DNA of 64,000 nt, from contig NZ_LR217698.1 in assembly GCF_900698855.1 (NCBI RefSeq), positions 682,001-746,000 on the forward strand, given 5' to 3'. Positions within the stretch are counted from its first letter, which is position 1, and every line of letters begins with the position of its first letter. A model generated the notes under the pieces. The model was not told the DNA's origin. It did no database searches and saw only the letters and a list, made by a program, of their open reading frames with translations. Shown here one piece after another: positions 63,443 to 64,000 of the stretch. The stretch is from Erwinia_E haradaeae_F. GTDB lineage: Bacteria > Pseudomonadota > Gammaproteobacteria > Enterobacterales > Enterobacteriaceae. The position numbers were made by a program, and so were the translations under genes.

Positions 63443-64000
63443 TTGATTCCAGATCTGTCACAAGCTTTATCTTGGCTAAATGCTCATCCTTATGTATTTA
63501 AGGGAATCAGTCGAGGAATTGAACGAGAGACCCTACGTATTAAACCTGATGGATACCTTGCAACCACTGACCATCCAAAAAACTTTGGATCTCCTTTAAC
63601 ACATAACTGGATCACTACAGATTTTGCAGAAGCATTATTAGAATTCATTACACCAGTTGATCAAGATATTAATCATTTACTACAATTTCTACGTGATATT
63701 CATCGTTATGTCTCGTCTCAACTAGAAAACGAAATGATGTGGCCTATCAGCATGCCATGCCGAATATGTCCTAACTCAAGTATAAAACTTGCACAATACG
63801 GATCATCACATCTTGGACAAATGAAAACCCAGTATCGACAAGGACTTAAAAATCGATATGGTGCATTAATACAAATGATTTCAGGAATACATTATAATTT
63901 TTCATTACCTTTATCTTTTTGGCGCCTCTGGAAAAATATTAATACAACAAACAATGAAAAAGAAATAATATCTATTGGTTACTTAAGTTTAATACGAAAC
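63443..64000 (+). CDS. gshA: Glutamate-cysteine ligase (partial, cut by window end)
   Basis: First step of glutathione synthesis. 186 codons are visible with no stop before the window end; the E. coli enzyme has 518 residues. The start is TTG with GGAGG five bases upstream, giving MIPDLSQALSWLNAHPYVFK, which matches E. coli MIPDVSQALAWLEKHP. GIERETLRIKPDGYLATTDHP, WITTDFAEALLEFITPVD, MWPISMPC and GLKNRYGALIQMISGIHYNFS are the family's ATP/Glu-binding N-terminal segments. No anomaly in the visible part. Confidence 0.96.
   Translation, partial: MIPDLSQALSWLNAHPYVFKGISRGIERETLRIKPDGYLATTDHPKNFGSPLTHNWITTDFAEALLEFITPVDQDINHLLQFLRDIHRYVSSQLENEMMWPISMPCRICPNSSIKLAQYGSSHLGQMKTQYRQGLKNRYGALIQMISGIHYNFSLPLSFWRLWKNINTTNNEKEIISIGYLSLIRN

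Overview
This window looks like part of a strongly reduced, AT-rich genome of a gammaproteobacterial (Enterobacterales-type, possibly Erwiniaceae- or Sodalis-like) insect endosymbiont. The recognisable proteins match Escherichia coli counterparts almost residue for residue and keep E. coli-like gene order in blocks (secE-nusG-rplKAJL-rpoBC, miaA-hfq-hflK-hflC, psd-mscM-epmA, thrU-tyrU-glyT-thrT tRNAs). Only about 55% of the 64 kb is functional gene sequence; the rest is long, very AT-rich spacer with decayed gene remains. I saw no insertion sequence, prophage, plasmid function, CRISPR array or rRNA gene. The exact genus is inference.

Layout. 1-5 kb: udk flanked by fossils of dcd and mrp, a pdxY pseudogene with two in-frame TGA codons, and ptsI without ptsH or crr. 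5-6.7 kb: empty spacer. 6.7-19.1 kb: secE, nusG, four ribosomal protein genes, rpoB and rpoC, with a conserved-looking RNase III-type hairpin before rpoB. 19-28 kb: dapB, then hflC, hflK, hfq, miaA and amiB on the minus strand; hflX is gone and mutL survives only as a probable fossil. 29.7-36.8 kb: epmA, mscM, psd, cysK. 37.3-37.8 kb: four tRNAs. 38-45 kb: ubiF (no canonical start codon), tmk, pth, acpS in wide spacers. 47.5-54.4 kb: sthA, nfuA, rplY inside a 114-bp inverted repeat, tRNA-Phe, tRNA-Leu, tRNA-Cys, pgsA. 54.4-64 kb: a possible uvrC fossil, sdhE, folE, dolP, pssA and the start of gshA.

Functionally the window covers core transcription and translation, and a retained envelope: phospholipid head-group synthesis (pssA, psd, pgsA), septum splitting (amiB), an outer-membrane lipoprotein (dolP), protease regulation (hflKC) and a large mechanosensitive channel (mscM). 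It also holds redox and cofactor genes (sthA, nfuA, ubiF, sdhE, gshA, folE), lysine/diaminopimelate synthesis (dapB) and cysteine synthesis (cysK). Apparent losses include DNA repair (mutL, uvrC) and vitamin B6 salvage (pdxY).

The points most worth checking are: the 114-bp near-identical inverted repeat around rplY; long perfect palindromes at several convergent gene junctions, one with an arm made entirely of dapB coding sequence; Asn in place of the catalytic Asp90 of phosphatidylserine decarboxylase; the missing ubiF start codon; and pdxY, broken only by two TGA codons with its full frame intact.
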